From assembly GCF_001514535.1 (NCBI RefSeq), contig NZ_BCNO01000001.1:513044-577043 (forward strand): a DNA stretch of 64,000 nucleotides, given 5' to 3'. The stretch's first letter is position 1; each line of letters starts with the position of its first letter. The DNA comes from Thermodesulfovibrio aggregans. GTDB lineage: Bacteria > Nitrospirota > Thermodesulfovibrionia > Thermodesulfovibrionales > Thermodesulfovibrionaceae. The notes beneath the pieces were generated by a model. It had not been told where the DNA came from. It did no database searches and saw nothing but the letters and a program-made list of their open reading frames with translations. A program made the position numbers and the translations under genes. Shown here one piece after another: positions 45,440 through 53,902 of the stretch.

Positions 45440-45464
45440 AGCCCGAAGAGGACATCTTCGGGCT
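45440..45464. terminator. Hairpin between convergent aroD and pstS
   Basis: AGCCCGAAGA and TCTTCGGGCT form a perfect 10-bp stem with a 5-nt loop. The following T tract is weak on both strands. Confidence 0.7.
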
Positions 45465-45478
45465 TAAAGAAAGGGATA

Positions 45479-46483
45479 TTACTTTATGTATGTTTTCCAG
45501 TAAGCTTTTATTTTATCCTTAACAGATTTTGGCAAAGGTACATAATCAAGTTTTTTAGCAGTTTCATCTCCATTTGTAAAAGCCCAGTCGAAGAATTTTA
45601 TTACGGATTTGTTAACATCTGTTTTCTCTCTTGCAAGAAGAATGTATGTCGCACCAGTGATTGGCCATGCTTTCTTACCAGGTGCATTTGTCATCCAGGC
45701 ATAGAAGTGTTTTTTAGGGTCAAGGTCTGCAGTGGCTGCTGCTTCAGCAAAACTCTGAAAATCAGGTGTTACAATCTGCCCTGCTGGGTTTTTAAGCTTT
45801 ACGGTAGAAAGTTTATTCTGAAGGGCATATGCAAACTCAACATATCCAATTGAATAGGGAGTTCTTTTTACATAATTGGCCACTCCCTCATTACCTTTGC
45901 CACCAAGACCTGTCTTCCAGCTTACAGATGTTCCATAACCTACTGAATCTGCCCATTTTTTACATGCAGTTGTAAGGTAATGCGTAAAAATGGCAGTTGT
46001 TCCTGAACCATCAGAGCGATGCACAACTGTGATAGGTTTTTCAGGCAACTGAAGATTTGGATTCAATGCCTTGATTTTTGGGTCATTCCACTGTTTAATC
46101 TCACCAAGAAATATCTCACACATTGTAGTTCCATCAAGAACCAGAGCATTAGAAGTAATGCCAGGAATATTAACAACTGGCACAACTCCACCTATCACAG
46201 CAGGAAACTGAAGAAGACCTGATTTTTCTAATTCCTCAGGTTTAAGTGCCATATCAGATGCACCAAAATGAACTGTTCTTTCTGTAATCTGTCTGATTCC
46301 GCCACCAGAGCCAATTGATTGATAGTTGATTTTAATTCCTGTTACTTTGTGATAATTTGCTGCCCAGGTTGAATAAAGTGGATAAGGGAAAGTAGCTCCA
46401 GCCCCATTGATCATTTCTGCAGAATGTGCCAGCGTGAAACTAAAAAGCAATACAATGAAACAAACTAAGGATAAGTACCGCAT
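45479..46483 (-). CDS. pstS: Phosphate-binding protein PstS
   Basis: The 334-residue protein has a signal peptide (SLVCFIVLLFSFTLAHSA). PstS motifs follow: INGAGATFPYPLYSTWAANY, YQSIGSGGGIRQI, FGASDMALKPEE and VHRSDGSGTTAIF. It binds phosphate in the periplasm. It stands alone, 8 kb from pstCAB, with its own four-repeat Pho-box promoter. AGGAGG precedes the start. Confidence 0.97.
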   Translation of the reverse strand: MRYLSLVCFIVLLFSFTLAHSAEMINGAGATFPYPLYSTWAANYHKVTGIKINYQSIGSGGGIRQITERTVHFGASDMALKPEELEKSGLLQFPAVIGGVVPVVNIPGITSNALVLDGTTMCEIFLGEIKQWNDPKIKALNPNLQLPEKPITVVHRSDGSGTTAIFTHYLTTACKKWADSVGYGTSVSWKTGLGGKGNEGVANYVKRTPYSIGYVEFAYALQNKLSTVKLKNPAGQIVTPDFQSFAEAAATADLDPKKHFYAWMTNAPGKKAWPITGATYILLAREKTDVNKSVIKFFDWAFTNGDETAKKLDYVPLPKSVKDKIKAYWKTYIK

Positions 46484-46534
46484 AAAACCCTCCTTTTTGA
46501 TATTTTTCCGGGATCATGTCCCTTTCTTTTTTAA

Positions 46535-46590
46535 ATAATATCACAGACTTTGTTAAAACAAAGTTACAGCAAAATTAAATTTTTGTTAAA
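46535..46590 (-). promoter_or_regulatory. Pho-box promoter of pstS
   Basis: Plus-strand TGTTAAA, AGTTACA, AATTAAA and TGTTAAA begin at 46551, 46562, 46573 and 46584, exactly 11 bp apart. On the minus strand TATTAT (46540-46535) begins 17 nt after the start of the proximal repeat. The outer two repeats are the strongest. Confidence 0.7.
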
Positions 46591-46654
46591 AGGCTACCAA
46601 TTAGACACTAAAAATTGTTAAAATGCTTTAAATTACCCAAACAAGGAGGCAGTA

Positions 46655-47359
46655 ATGGGAATTTTAGACAATGAACTGAGAAAACTCAAGGAGAAAATAC
46701 TTATACTCGGATGCCTTGTGGAAGAAGGAATAAGGAAATCTGTTAAAGCATTGATTGATAGAGACATTAATCTTGCGAAACAGGTCATATCAAGGGATAA
46801 TTTAATTAATGGACTTGAGGTTGATATAAATGAAGAATGCATTAGACTTATTGCTCTGAGGCAGCCTATGGCAAAGGATTTGAGATTTATTACCACTGCA
46901 ATGAAAATAAGCACTGATCTTGAGCGAATGGGTGACTTTGCAGTAAATATTGCAGAAAGAGCAATTGAACTTGCGCAGGAGCCTTTTTTAAAACCTTTTG
47001 TAAATATCCCTAAAATGGCTGAAATCACAGAAAGCATGGTAGAAGATGCAATAAATGCCTTTGTTAAGGAAGATGTTGATATGTGTTATGATGTCATAAA
47101 AAGAGATGATAAAGTTGACGAACTACTGCAGAATAATCATAATGAGCTTTTTGGACTTATGATAAAGAATCCAAATATTATCCCGCTCGCCCTTAAAAGA
47201 ATGTTTATTGCTAAATATCTCGAAAGAATTGCAGATCATGCAACCAACATAGCTGAAATGGTTATTTACATGGTTGAGGGAAAAATGATAAGAGGTAGCT
47301 TTGTCACAGAGGAAATACACAAGCTTTGTTTAGAGGACTTTATATCAAGGCAGAAATAG
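46655..47359 (+). CDS. phoU: PhoU phosphate-signalling protein
   Basis: The 234-residue protein has two PhoU repeats with the metal-binding motifs KISTDLERMGDFAVNIAERA and KYLERIADHATNIAEMVIYM. It couples PstSCAB to the Pho kinase. It is divergent from pstS. AAGGAGG precedes the ATG. No phoR or phoB gene is in the window. Confidence 0.96.
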   Translation: MGILDNELRKLKEKILILGCLVEEGIRKSVKALIDRDINLAKQVISRDNLINGLEVDINEECIRLIALRQPMAKDLRFITTAMKISTDLERMGDFAVNIAERAIELAQEPFLKPFVNIPKMAEITESMVEDAINAFVKEDVDMCYDVIKRDDKVDELLQNNHNELFGLMIKNPNIIPLALKRMFIAKYLERIADHATNIAEMVIYMVEGKMIRGSFVTEEIHKLCLEDFISRQK

Positions 47360-47680
47360 ATTTATCTCATATGTTCCGATGCTTACCTTTTCAGCAATTC
47401 CCTCTTTCCACAGAATCTCTGTTATTTTAAGTTTTTCTTCCTTAGGAAGCAAGATAGTTAATTTATTTCCTACAGAGAGCAACTCCTTCCATTTGTTAAT
47501 TCTCTCAGGAGCAATCTCTTTTTCTGTAACTATGTCAATGTAGCCTATAACCATTCCATAGCTTAAAATTTTTAAATCAGGGGGTGGTTTTTCCACTGGT
47601 TCTAACTGTTGCTGAATTCTGCCAAGTTTTTGTTTAAGCTGAAAAACTAAAAATTCTTTTAAATGTTTTTCCATGCTCAT
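47345..47680 (-). CDS. Conserved hypothetical protein
   Basis: The 111-residue protein is mixed alpha/beta (FLVFQLKQKLGRIQQQLEPV, LKILSYGMVIGYIDIVTEKE) with no motif I recognise. It overlaps the SspB-like gene by 4 nt and the convergent phoU by 15 nt. It is probably expressed with lgt and the SspB-like gene. Confidence 0.6.
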   Translation of the reverse strand: MSMEKHLKEFLVFQLKQKLGRIQQQLEPVEKPPPDLKILSYGMVIGYIDIVTEKEIAPERINKWKELLSVGNKLTILLPKEEKLKITEILWKEGIAEKVSIGTYEINLFLP

Positions 47681-48111
47681 TTTTTCTTTCTTAGTTCAGA
47701 AATATTGATGACATTTAAGTTTTTATCTTTTTTGGAAGTTTCTTCCTCTGTTTTTGTAGTCTCTTCCTGCTTGGAAAGTTTAAAAATTGGTACAGTAAGT
47801 TGAACTCTTAGATCCGGTGAAAATACTGCTGCAATAGAATTTACTGGAATGTAGCATTTCTCTGGTATGTTACCAAATACAAGGGTTGCTGTTAGTGCAT
47901 CTTCGCTCCATTGAAATTTCATTCTCTGGTTGAATACCAGAACAAGTCCTCTTTCTTTTTCCTCTGGAAGAAATCCTCTCTTACCTATCACAACATTTTC
48001 ATCATAGTCAACAACTATAAAAACTCTTCCAGCAAGTTCAAGTAATTCAAAGAATGTATGTTTTTTTAGTTCATTAAGCCTTTTAATTAATTCATCTGTA
48101 AGCTCAATCAC
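47677..48111 (-). CDS. SspB-like ClpXP adaptor protein (putative)
   Basis: The 144-residue protein has a core resembling the SspB fold (ALTATLVFGNIPEKCYIPVN and SIAAVFSPDLRVQLTVPIF). An acidic, low-complexity linker follows (EETTKTEEETSKKDKN), then a basic C-terminal tip (ISELRKKK). That layout fits SspB: folded adaptor, flexible tail, ClpX-binding end. It overlaps lgt by 4 nt. Confidence 0.65.
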   Translation of the reverse strand: MIELTDELIKRLNELKKHTFFELLELAGRVFIVVDYDENVVIGKRGFLPEEKERGLVLVFNQRMKFQWSEDALTATLVFGNIPEKCYIPVNSIAAVFSPDLRVQLTVPIFKLSKQEETTKTEEETSKKDKNLNVINISELRKKK

Positions 48112-48881
48112 TTTCTGCTCCTGTAAAAGAGTAAACCTGATCCAGACACTATCATAATACTACATAAAACCTGTCCCATTGTAAAGATTCCTAAGATGTA
48201 GCCAATTTGAGGATCAGGTTCACGGAAAAATTCTACAAAAAAGCGAAATAGACCGTATAAAATTAAGAATAATGATGAGACTATCCCGGAGCGATTGAAT
48301 TTGTCTTTTAGAAACCATAAAATAACAAAAAGTGCAAAACCTTCAAGTGCTGCCTCATAAAGCTGACTTGGATGTCTTGGTAGAGGGCCACCTTCAGGAA
48401 AAACCATTGCCCATGGAACATCAGTTATTCTTCCATAAAGCTCTCCATTTATGAAATTACCGATTCTGCCAAGTCCAAGTCCTATTGGAGCAGTTAAAAC
48501 AAGCATGTCTGTAAGGGTGAAAAAATCAAATTTTTTAGCTTTTGTAAAAAGCCATGCTGAAACTATTACACCTATAAGTCCACCGTGAAATGACATCCCT
48601 CCCTGCCATATGGCAAAAACTTCCAGAGGATGATTTATGTAATAGGGTAGATTATAAAATATTACATATCCAAGGCGGGCACCTAAAAGAAGCCCAAGAA
48701 TTAGATAAAAATAAAGATTTTCAAGAAAATCCTTCTCAACTCTCAATCCTCTTCGCTTGATTTCTCTCTTTACAATGAGATAGGAGCATATAAACCCTAT
48801 AAGATACATTAATCCATACCAGCGAATGGAAAGAGGGCCTATTTTTACAATTTCAGGACTTATATTTGGATAAGGTATCAT
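48108..48881 (-). CDS. lgt: Prolipoprotein diacylglyceryl transferase
   Basis: The 257-residue membrane protein has the Lgt signature GRIGNFINGELYGR, SIRWYGLMYLIGF and a conserved HGGLIGV. It adds the diacylglyceryl group to lipobox cysteines, as needed for the lipoprotein at 34164. Confidence 0.97.
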   Translation of the reverse strand: MIPYPNISPEIVKIGPLSIRWYGLMYLIGFICSYLIVKREIKRRGLRVEKDFLENLYFYLILGLLLGARLGYVIFYNLPYYINHPLEVFAIWQGGMSFHGGLIGVIVSAWLFTKAKKFDFFTLTDMLVLTAPIGLGLGRIGNFINGELYGRITDVPWAMVFPEGGPLPRHPSQLYEAALEGFALFVILWFLKDKFNRSGIVSSLFLILYGLFRFFVEFFREPDPQIGYILGIFTMGQVLCSIMIVSGSGLLFYRSRK

Positions 48882-49003
48882 ACTCTTTCAATGTATAATT
48901 CATTTTAGCATAAATACCTTGAAAATTTGAGTTTCTTTTTTATATACTTGTTCAGCAAAAATTAAAATAACTATCAATATGCGAACTGGAAGATTAAACT
49001 CAG

Positions 49004-49390
49004 ATGGAAAAAATAATTATTGTTGTTCATGGAAGTTCTAAGAGAGAGGCGAATAATCTCAAAGAGTTTACAAAAAATCTTGCAGAAACTCTTAATATGA
49101 AACCTGAACAGGTAAAATATGCCTATCTTCAACATGGCAATCCTTCATTAGAAGAAGTTCTTTTAAAATGTATAGAGGAAAAAGCTCAAAGAATTATAAT
49201 TCATCCTCTTTTTCTTTTTTCAGGAATTCATGTAAGTTTCAGCATCCCAGAAATCATTGAAAAATTTAGAAAAAGTTATCCTGATATTGAAATATATTGT
49301 ACAAAACCGCTCGGTCTTCATGAGAAATTGATTTATGCAGTGAAAGAAAGAATTGAAGAAGTTTTATTCAATCTTTCCTCTTATAAATAA
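49004..49390 (+). CDS. cbiX: Short CbiX-type sirohydrochlorin chelatase
   Basis: The 128-residue protein has the first histidine in IIIVVHGSSKREANN and the second in IIHPLFLFSGIHVSFSIPEI, matching the small class II chelatase CbiX(S). It inserts Co2+ or Fe2+ into sirohydrochlorin for cobalamin or siroheme (dissimilatory sulfite reductase needs siroheme). It overlaps the convergent methyltransferase gene by 27 nt. Confidence 0.88.
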   Translation: MEKIIIVVHGSSKREANNLKEFTKNLAETLNMKPEQVKYAYLQHGNPSLEEVLLKCIEEKAQRIIIHPLFLFSGIHVSFSIPEIIEKFRKSYPDIEIYCTKPLGLHEKLIYAVKERIEEVLFNLSSYK

Positions 49391-50116
49391 AACTTCGTAA
49401 GTTGCGTAAACTCCATGATGATTACTGAACAATTTCTTGTAGGTTTCACAAAATTTTTTGAATGAATTTTTCCCAGAAAATTTTTTACTTTCAGTATAAT
49501 TTGTTCCTGTTAGTTTGTGAAAAATTAATAAATCTTTTGGTGAATTGTAGATTTCTTGATATACTTTTAGCTCATAATCAAAGGAAAATCCTAAGCTTTT
49601 AATAAGTTCAATATAAAATTCAGCTTTTTTTAAAGAAAAAACAGAACCAAAACCAGAAATTTCTGATATCATTTTTAACTCTTTCAAGCTATTTGAAGTA
49701 AAAATAGAAAAATAGAACTGCCCCCCTTTTTTAAGAATATCAAAAATTTTGATAAAGCTTTTTTCAGGTTCTTTAATCCAGTGAAGTGCCGAACAACTGA
49801 CTATTAAATCTGCAAGATTTTCTTTTAAAGGTATATCTTCTGCACAGGCATTAATAAAAAGGTGCTTACCTTTTAAATTTGTTTTAAGTTTTTTTAAAAA
49901 TTCTAAAGAAATATCAACATGAATATATTTTTCAAAAGACAAAATCTCATTCAAAGGTATACTTAGAAACCCTTTCCCGCTACCAATTTCAACAATGCAG
50001 GAGTATTTACCAGTTTCAATTTTTCTTAAAAGTTCAAGAGCAATCTTTTTCTGTAAAATCCCAATTTTTTCGTAACTATCAACAGCTTTATCAAAATAAA
50101 ACTTAAGAGGTTTCAT
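49364..50116 (-). CDS. BioC-like SAM-dependent methyltransferase
   Basis: The 250-residue protein has SAM motif I CIVEIGSGKGFLSIPL, LIVSCSALHWIKEPEKSF (BioC-typical ALHW) and GGQFYFSIFTSNSLKEL. It is likely the malonyl-ACP O-methyltransferase of biotin synthesis, but no other bio gene is present, so the assignment is provisional. Confidence 0.75.
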   Translation of the reverse strand: MKPLKFYFDKAVDSYEKIGILQKKIALELLRKIETGKYSCIVEIGSGKGFLSIPLNEILSFEKYIHVDISLEFLKKLKTNLKGKHLFINACAEDIPLKENLADLIVSCSALHWIKEPEKSFIKIFDILKKGGQFYFSIFTSNSLKELKMISEISGFGSVFSLKKAEFYIELIKSLGFSFDYELKVYQEIYNSPKDLLIFHKLTGTNYTESKKFSGKNSFKKFCETYKKLFSNHHGVYATYEVLFIRGKIE

Positions 50117-50135
50117 TATCTGATTTTAACACAGT

Positions 50136-50754
50136 TTAAATTTTGTAGTTTTTTACAATTCCTATAAGATTTTCGCTTTTAAGTTCATCCATTAAAAAAT
50201 ATCTTGCATTAAGCCACTCAGCGATTTTGCTTGCTAAATTCATTGTCATAAATTTATCCTTTTTTTCTGTATCAATAACTATGAAATCCGATTGAGGAAA
50301 ATCTTTCAGCATAAAGCAGATACTTTTAAGTTCTTCAAAAACAGGGATATCACTTAATGATACATTAGCCTTTCCATCTGTAATAATAAATATCAGCATA
50401 CGAGACTGAGGCTCTTTGAAATACATTATTTTCATTAACTTATAGGCTTCCAAGAGTCCTGCTCCAATTTGACAGAGTCCAGTATGAAGGGTCATGACCA
50501 AGACAAACAATTTTGCCTTTAATGCCACCTTCTTTTACTTTCCTTTCAATCTCTTCCCATACAGACTCATTTGAACGATAGAAAAAGACAATATCTGCAT
50601 CATCAAGTTCTTTTAAAGCATCCTCAAGCTTTTGTCTTTCATTTTCAAGTGCTCTAACAGAGTAAACTTTAACTGAAAAATCCTTTATATCTTTTGATGC
50701 CTTAAGAAGCATATTATAGTAGCTTTGCCAGACAATTGCTACAATCTTAAGCAT
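50136..50754 (-). pseudogene. Relic joining CobN N-terminus to a ChlD-type VWA C-terminus
   Basis: The 5' part (50754 to ~50470) encodes about 95 residues like the start of cobaltochelatase CobN: MLKIVAIVWQSYYNMLLKAS and CLGHDPSYWTLSN. The 3' part, in another frame, is the end of a magnesium-chelatase-type VWA domain: GAGLLEAYKLMKIMYF and RMLIFIITDGKANVSLSD. The two overlap at ~50464-50475, which suggests one deletion that removed most of cobN and the start of chlD. The product would be non-functional. It lies 10 nt downstream of a FecCD-type ATPase gene, where cobN often resides. Confidence 0.8.
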
Positions 50755-50764
50755 ATAAATCCTC

Positions 50765-51535
50765 CTACAATAACGGACATATTATACTCCATCCATCAAT
50801 AAAACTTCTTTTTACATCAACACCATAGACCTTTTTAATGAGTTCCTCAGTAATAATATCAGATGGTCTACCTTCTGCAACCTTTGCTCCTGAATTAATT
50901 ACCACCACTTTATCTGAGAAAAATCCTGAGAGATTCGGGTCATGAAGGGTCATAACAGCAGTCAATTGCCTGTCTTTAACAATTTCCTTAATTTTTTTTA
51001 TCACATTTATCTGATTTCTAAAATCAAGATGACTGGTTGGCTCATCAAGAAGCATTACAGGTGATTCCTGGGCTATTGCTCTTGCAATTAGTGTAAGCTG
51101 ACGCTCACCCCCGCTTATTTTTGTGTAAGGGATATCTTTAAGATGTTCAATTCCAACAATAGCCAGAGCTTCATTCACCTTTTCATAATCTTTTTTCCCT
51201 GGTGATGAAAAAACTCCAACATAGCTTGCTCTTCCCATTAAAACTACATCAAAAACAGAGTATGGAAAAGGTGGCTCATGCTCCTGCGGAACAACTGAAA
51301 AAATTCTTGCCCTCTTTCTAAATGAAAGCCTGTCAACTGCTTTTCCATCAAAAATAATCTCACCTCTGTAATGCTTCCACAGTCCTGATATACATTTAAA
51401 AAGCGTTGTCTTCCCTGAGCCATTCGGTCCAAGAATCGTTGTAATTTCACCTTTTTCAGCTCTAAAGCTTATTTCTTTAAGAACATCCCTGCTTTCACCT
51501 TTATGTTTGAAAGATAAATCTTTGACCTCAAGCAT
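50765..51535 (-). CDS. FepC/BtuD-type ABC ATPase, metal-chelate uptake (operon A)
   Basis: The 256-residue ATPase has Walker A LGPNGSGKTTLFKCISGLW, signature KISGGERQLTLIARAIAQ and Walker B VMLLDEPTSHLDFRNQ. It serves the adjacent FecCD permease, with 1-nt overlap. The TonB-type context suggests metal, metallophore or corrinoid uptake. Confidence 0.94.
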   Translation of the reverse strand: MLEVKDLSFKHKGESRDVLKEISFRAEKGEITTILGPNGSGKTTLFKCISGLWKHYRGEIIFDGKAVDRLSFRKRARIFSVVPQEHEPPFPYSVFDVVLMGRASYVGVFSSPGKKDYEKVNEALAIVGIEHLKDIPYTKISGGERQLTLIARAIAQESPVMLLDEPTSHLDFRNQINVIKKIKEIVKDRQLTAVMTLHDPNLSGFFSDKVVVINSGAKVAEGRPSDIITEELIKKVYGVDVKRSFIDGWSIICPLL

Positions 51536-52545
51536 TACTTACCCCAAGCTTCCTTTCCGCCTCTTTTCATCAGGTAAATAAAAAATGGTGCGCCAGTAAT
51601 TGCAGTTATTATTCCAACAGGAATGTCAAAGCTTGTAAGGGTTCTTGAGACAGTATCAGCTAAAATCATAAAAGAGGCTCCTGCTGTAAGACTCAATGGA
51701 AGCAGAGTTTTATGGTCAGGTCCCGTGAGCATTCTTACAAGATGGGGAACCATGAGCCCCACCCATCCAATAATTCCAGTAACAGATGTAGCAACCGCTA
51801 CTGCAAGAGTTGAAAATCCTATGAATAAAATCCTATCCCTTGATATGTTCACGCCAAGAGATTTAGCTTCCTCTTCTCCCATGCTCATAACATTAAGTCT
51901 CCATCTCATAAGAAAAATTGGGAAAATTCCAGCAAAAACTCCAATGCCTGCCACCTTCACAGTGTTCCAGTCAGCAAGGGAAAAGCTTCCCATCAGCCAG
52001 TAGACAATGCTCTGAAGTTTATGTGGGTCTACAAGAAACTTTACAATTGAAACCATTGCTGTAAAAAATGCTGAAACAATCACGCCTGAAAGAATAAGAG
52101 GAAGACGGGATACCTCACCCTGCGTTCTTGCAACAGTGTAGGAGATTACAACTGATGCTACCGCAAATACAAAAGCCATAAACTGAATGGGAAGATAGCT
52201 TAAAAATCCAATTGTTATGGCACATCCAAAGGCTGCACCTGCTGAAACACCAAGAATAAAGGGGTCAACAAGTGGGTTTCTGAATATACCCTGAAGAGTA
52301 ACCCCTGCACCAGACAAAGCTGCACCAACAAGACCTGCGAGAATAACTCTTGGAAGCCTTATATCAATAATGATTGCTTTTTCTGGAATATCGCCAATAT
52401 CGAAAACATGAAGGGTTTCATTAAGCAGAATCTTTAAAACCATACCAGGCGTGACTCCATAGGCACCTAAAAAAAGTGCAAACCAGCCAATTAATAAAGG
52501 TGAGAGCAGAATTAAAATCGCTTTAATAGTTTTCATTAGTTCCAA
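51535..52545 (-). CDS. FecCD-type ABC permease (operon A)
   Basis: The 336-residue protein has about nine to ten helices and the FecCD motifs GAALSGAGVTLQGIFRNPLV, DPFILGVSAGAAFGCA and IGWVGLMVPHLVRMLTGPDH. No substrate-binding protein gene is in this operon. The DUF4198 and NikL-like genes occupy its place. A gap of 165 nt without a convincing gene separates it from the NikL-like gene. Confidence 0.95.
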   Translation of the reverse strand: MELMKTIKAILILLSPLLIGWFALFLGAYGVTPGMVLKILLNETLHVFDIGDIPEKAIIIDIRLPRVILAGLVGAALSGAGVTLQGIFRNPLVDPFILGVSAGAAFGCAITIGFLSYLPIQFMAFVFAVASVVISYTVARTQGEVSRLPLILSGVIVSAFFTAMVSIVKFLVDPHKLQSIVYWLMGSFSLADWNTVKVAGIGVFAGIFPIFLMRWRLNVMSMGEEEAKSLGVNISRDRILFIGFSTLAVAVATSVTGIIGWVGLMVPHLVRMLTGPDHKTLLPLSLTAGASFMILADTVSRTLTSFDIPVGIITAITGAPFFIYLMKRGGKEAWGK

Positions 52546-52710
52546 TTTTATCTAAAATTTTAAAATATCCTGTTTACTCTATCAAAATTTCTGTATAAGA
52601 AACCATAAAAAACATTTTTTTGTCTTGTAGATTGTTCTGAAATAAACTTATAAAATATCCTTTCGGCTTTACTAAAACACCTCCCTTTCAAGTTTTTCTT
52701 GAACAAAGTT

Positions 52711-53172
52711 TTATTTTTGTAATTTCCTCCGATTTTTTAAAATGGCAAACGCTCCAAAGAGTCCCATTATAAATCCTATTCCTGCTATAATTTTAATATA
52801 TTTATCAGAAAATTCTCTCTTCCTGGATTCAACAGTAAAATTTTCATCTACTTTGATTTCTATTAACCTTTTATGCAATCCATGCTCAGTTTCATCTGTG
52901 ACAGTAATTTTCCATATCCCCTTTTTATCAGGAAGGAACGTGATAATTCCATTTTTATCAGTTCTCCCTTTTTGATGGATAATTTTTTCATCTGGACCAA
53001 GAATTTCAAAACTACCAAAACTCAAAGGTTCGCCAGAAGAATAGGTTACTCTAATTGCAATGACTTTATTATCCAATATTTCATAGTCAATACCATGAGC
53101 ATTAGAGTTTGAAGAGGATAAGAATAATGCAAATAATAAAAACAACAAAATACTACTTTTTTTCATTTTCAC
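52711..53172 (-). CDS. NikL/CbiL-like periplasmic protein of a metal-uptake system
   Basis: The 153-residue protein has a signal peptide (ILLFLLFALFLSSSNSNA), then mature HGIDYEILDNKVIAIRVTYS. The HGxxYE start is typical of NikL-like nickel-transport proteins. A carboxypeptidase-regulatory-like beta fold (GRTDKNGIITFLPDKKGIW) and a C-terminal membrane anchor (IIAGIGFIMGLFGAFAIL) follow. The N-terminal His exposed after cleavage could bind Ni2+ or Co2+. It overlaps the DUF4198 gene by 4 nt. Confidence 0.75.
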   Translation of the reverse strand: MKMKKSSILLFLLFALFLSSSNSNAHGIDYEILDNKVIAIRVTYSSGEPLSFGSFEILGPDEKIIHQKGRTDKNGIITFLPDKKGIWKITVTDETEHGLHKRLIEIKVDENFTVESRKREFSDKYIKIIAGIGFIMGLFGAFAILKNRRKLQK

Positions 53173-53879
53173 TCCTTAATAAAAGACAATGAAGCTCTTA
53201 GATAAATAACATCTCCATCAGGATCATTTTTAGCTGGAACTTTTGTTGTTACACTTATTATGTTCCTGCCCTTTTGTAGCTGAATACTTGCCATACCATC
53301 AAGGTCTGTTTTTAAACTTTCTTCATGAGAAGCATTCAAAAATATTGGAGCTTCTCTGAAAGGATTACCATCAAGTAAAACTTTTACTCTTAAAACATCT
53401 GAATTGAAGGGATTATTTAAAGGAATTATCTCAATTTTTGTCTTCAATGGTTTAGTAAATTTATCATTCCACTTATTTAAAAATTTTGCAAATTTATAAG
53501 ATCTCCCAGATTCAATTATCTGATAACCACTTTTTAGTGCCTCTCTCTTGCCAATGTTTTTCCATCCTTCAGTAGTTTTAACCCAGTATTTGTTATCAAA
53601 AAACACATTGATTAATCCAATATCCTTTCCATTCTCTGAAAAATATGCTCCATCTTCGGTTTTTGAAAGATTAACTTTAATACTTCTACCTTTACTATCA
53701 AAGACAATCCATTTTCTAACTCTATCCGGGTTATATCCTTCGGTCGTATTTTCATGTCCAGAAATAATAAAAAACTTTTCAGCCTTTTTTTCAATCCAAA
53801 AATCATGTGCCTGCACTGATAAAGAAAATAAAAATGTTAAAACTAAAAGGATGTTCAAAAAAATAAGTTTTCTTAACAT
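53169..53879 (-). CDS. DUF4198/NikK-like periplasmic metal-binding protein
   Basis: The 236-residue protein has a signal peptide ending SVQA, and the mature protein starts HDFWIEKKAEKFFIISGHEN, the AHDFW hallmark of DUF4198/NikK proteins. A beta-rich C-terminal domain follows (VKVLLDGNPFREAPIFLNAS, TDLDGMASIQLQKGRNI). The family accompanies nickel and cobalt importers. It follows the TonB receptor gene by 23 nt. Confidence 0.8.
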   Translation of the reverse strand: MLRKLIFLNILLVLTFLFSLSVQAHDFWIEKKAEKFFIISGHENTTEGYNPDRVRKWIVFDSKGRSIKVNLSKTEDGAYFSENGKDIGLINVFFDNKYWVKTTEGWKNIGKREALKSGYQIIESGRSYKFAKFLNKWNDKFTKPLKTKIEIIPLNNPFNSDVLRVKVLLDGNPFREAPIFLNASHEESLKTDLDGMASIQLQKGRNIISVTTKVPAKNDPDGDVIYLRASLSFIKE

Positions 53880-53902
53880 ATCAATCCTCCTTCTTTAGAT
53901 TT

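Noticed and set aside
46591..46654. Pho-type array pointing towards phoU
   Set aside because: The phased repeats in this gap read towards pstS. None with 11-bp phasing was found in the phoU direction.
52546..52710. Possible 32-codon relic on the minus strand (52672 to 52574) behind GGAGG
   Set aside because: The codon at the right place is GTA, not a start. The peptide matches nothing I know. It could be the remains of a small gene, but support is too thin.
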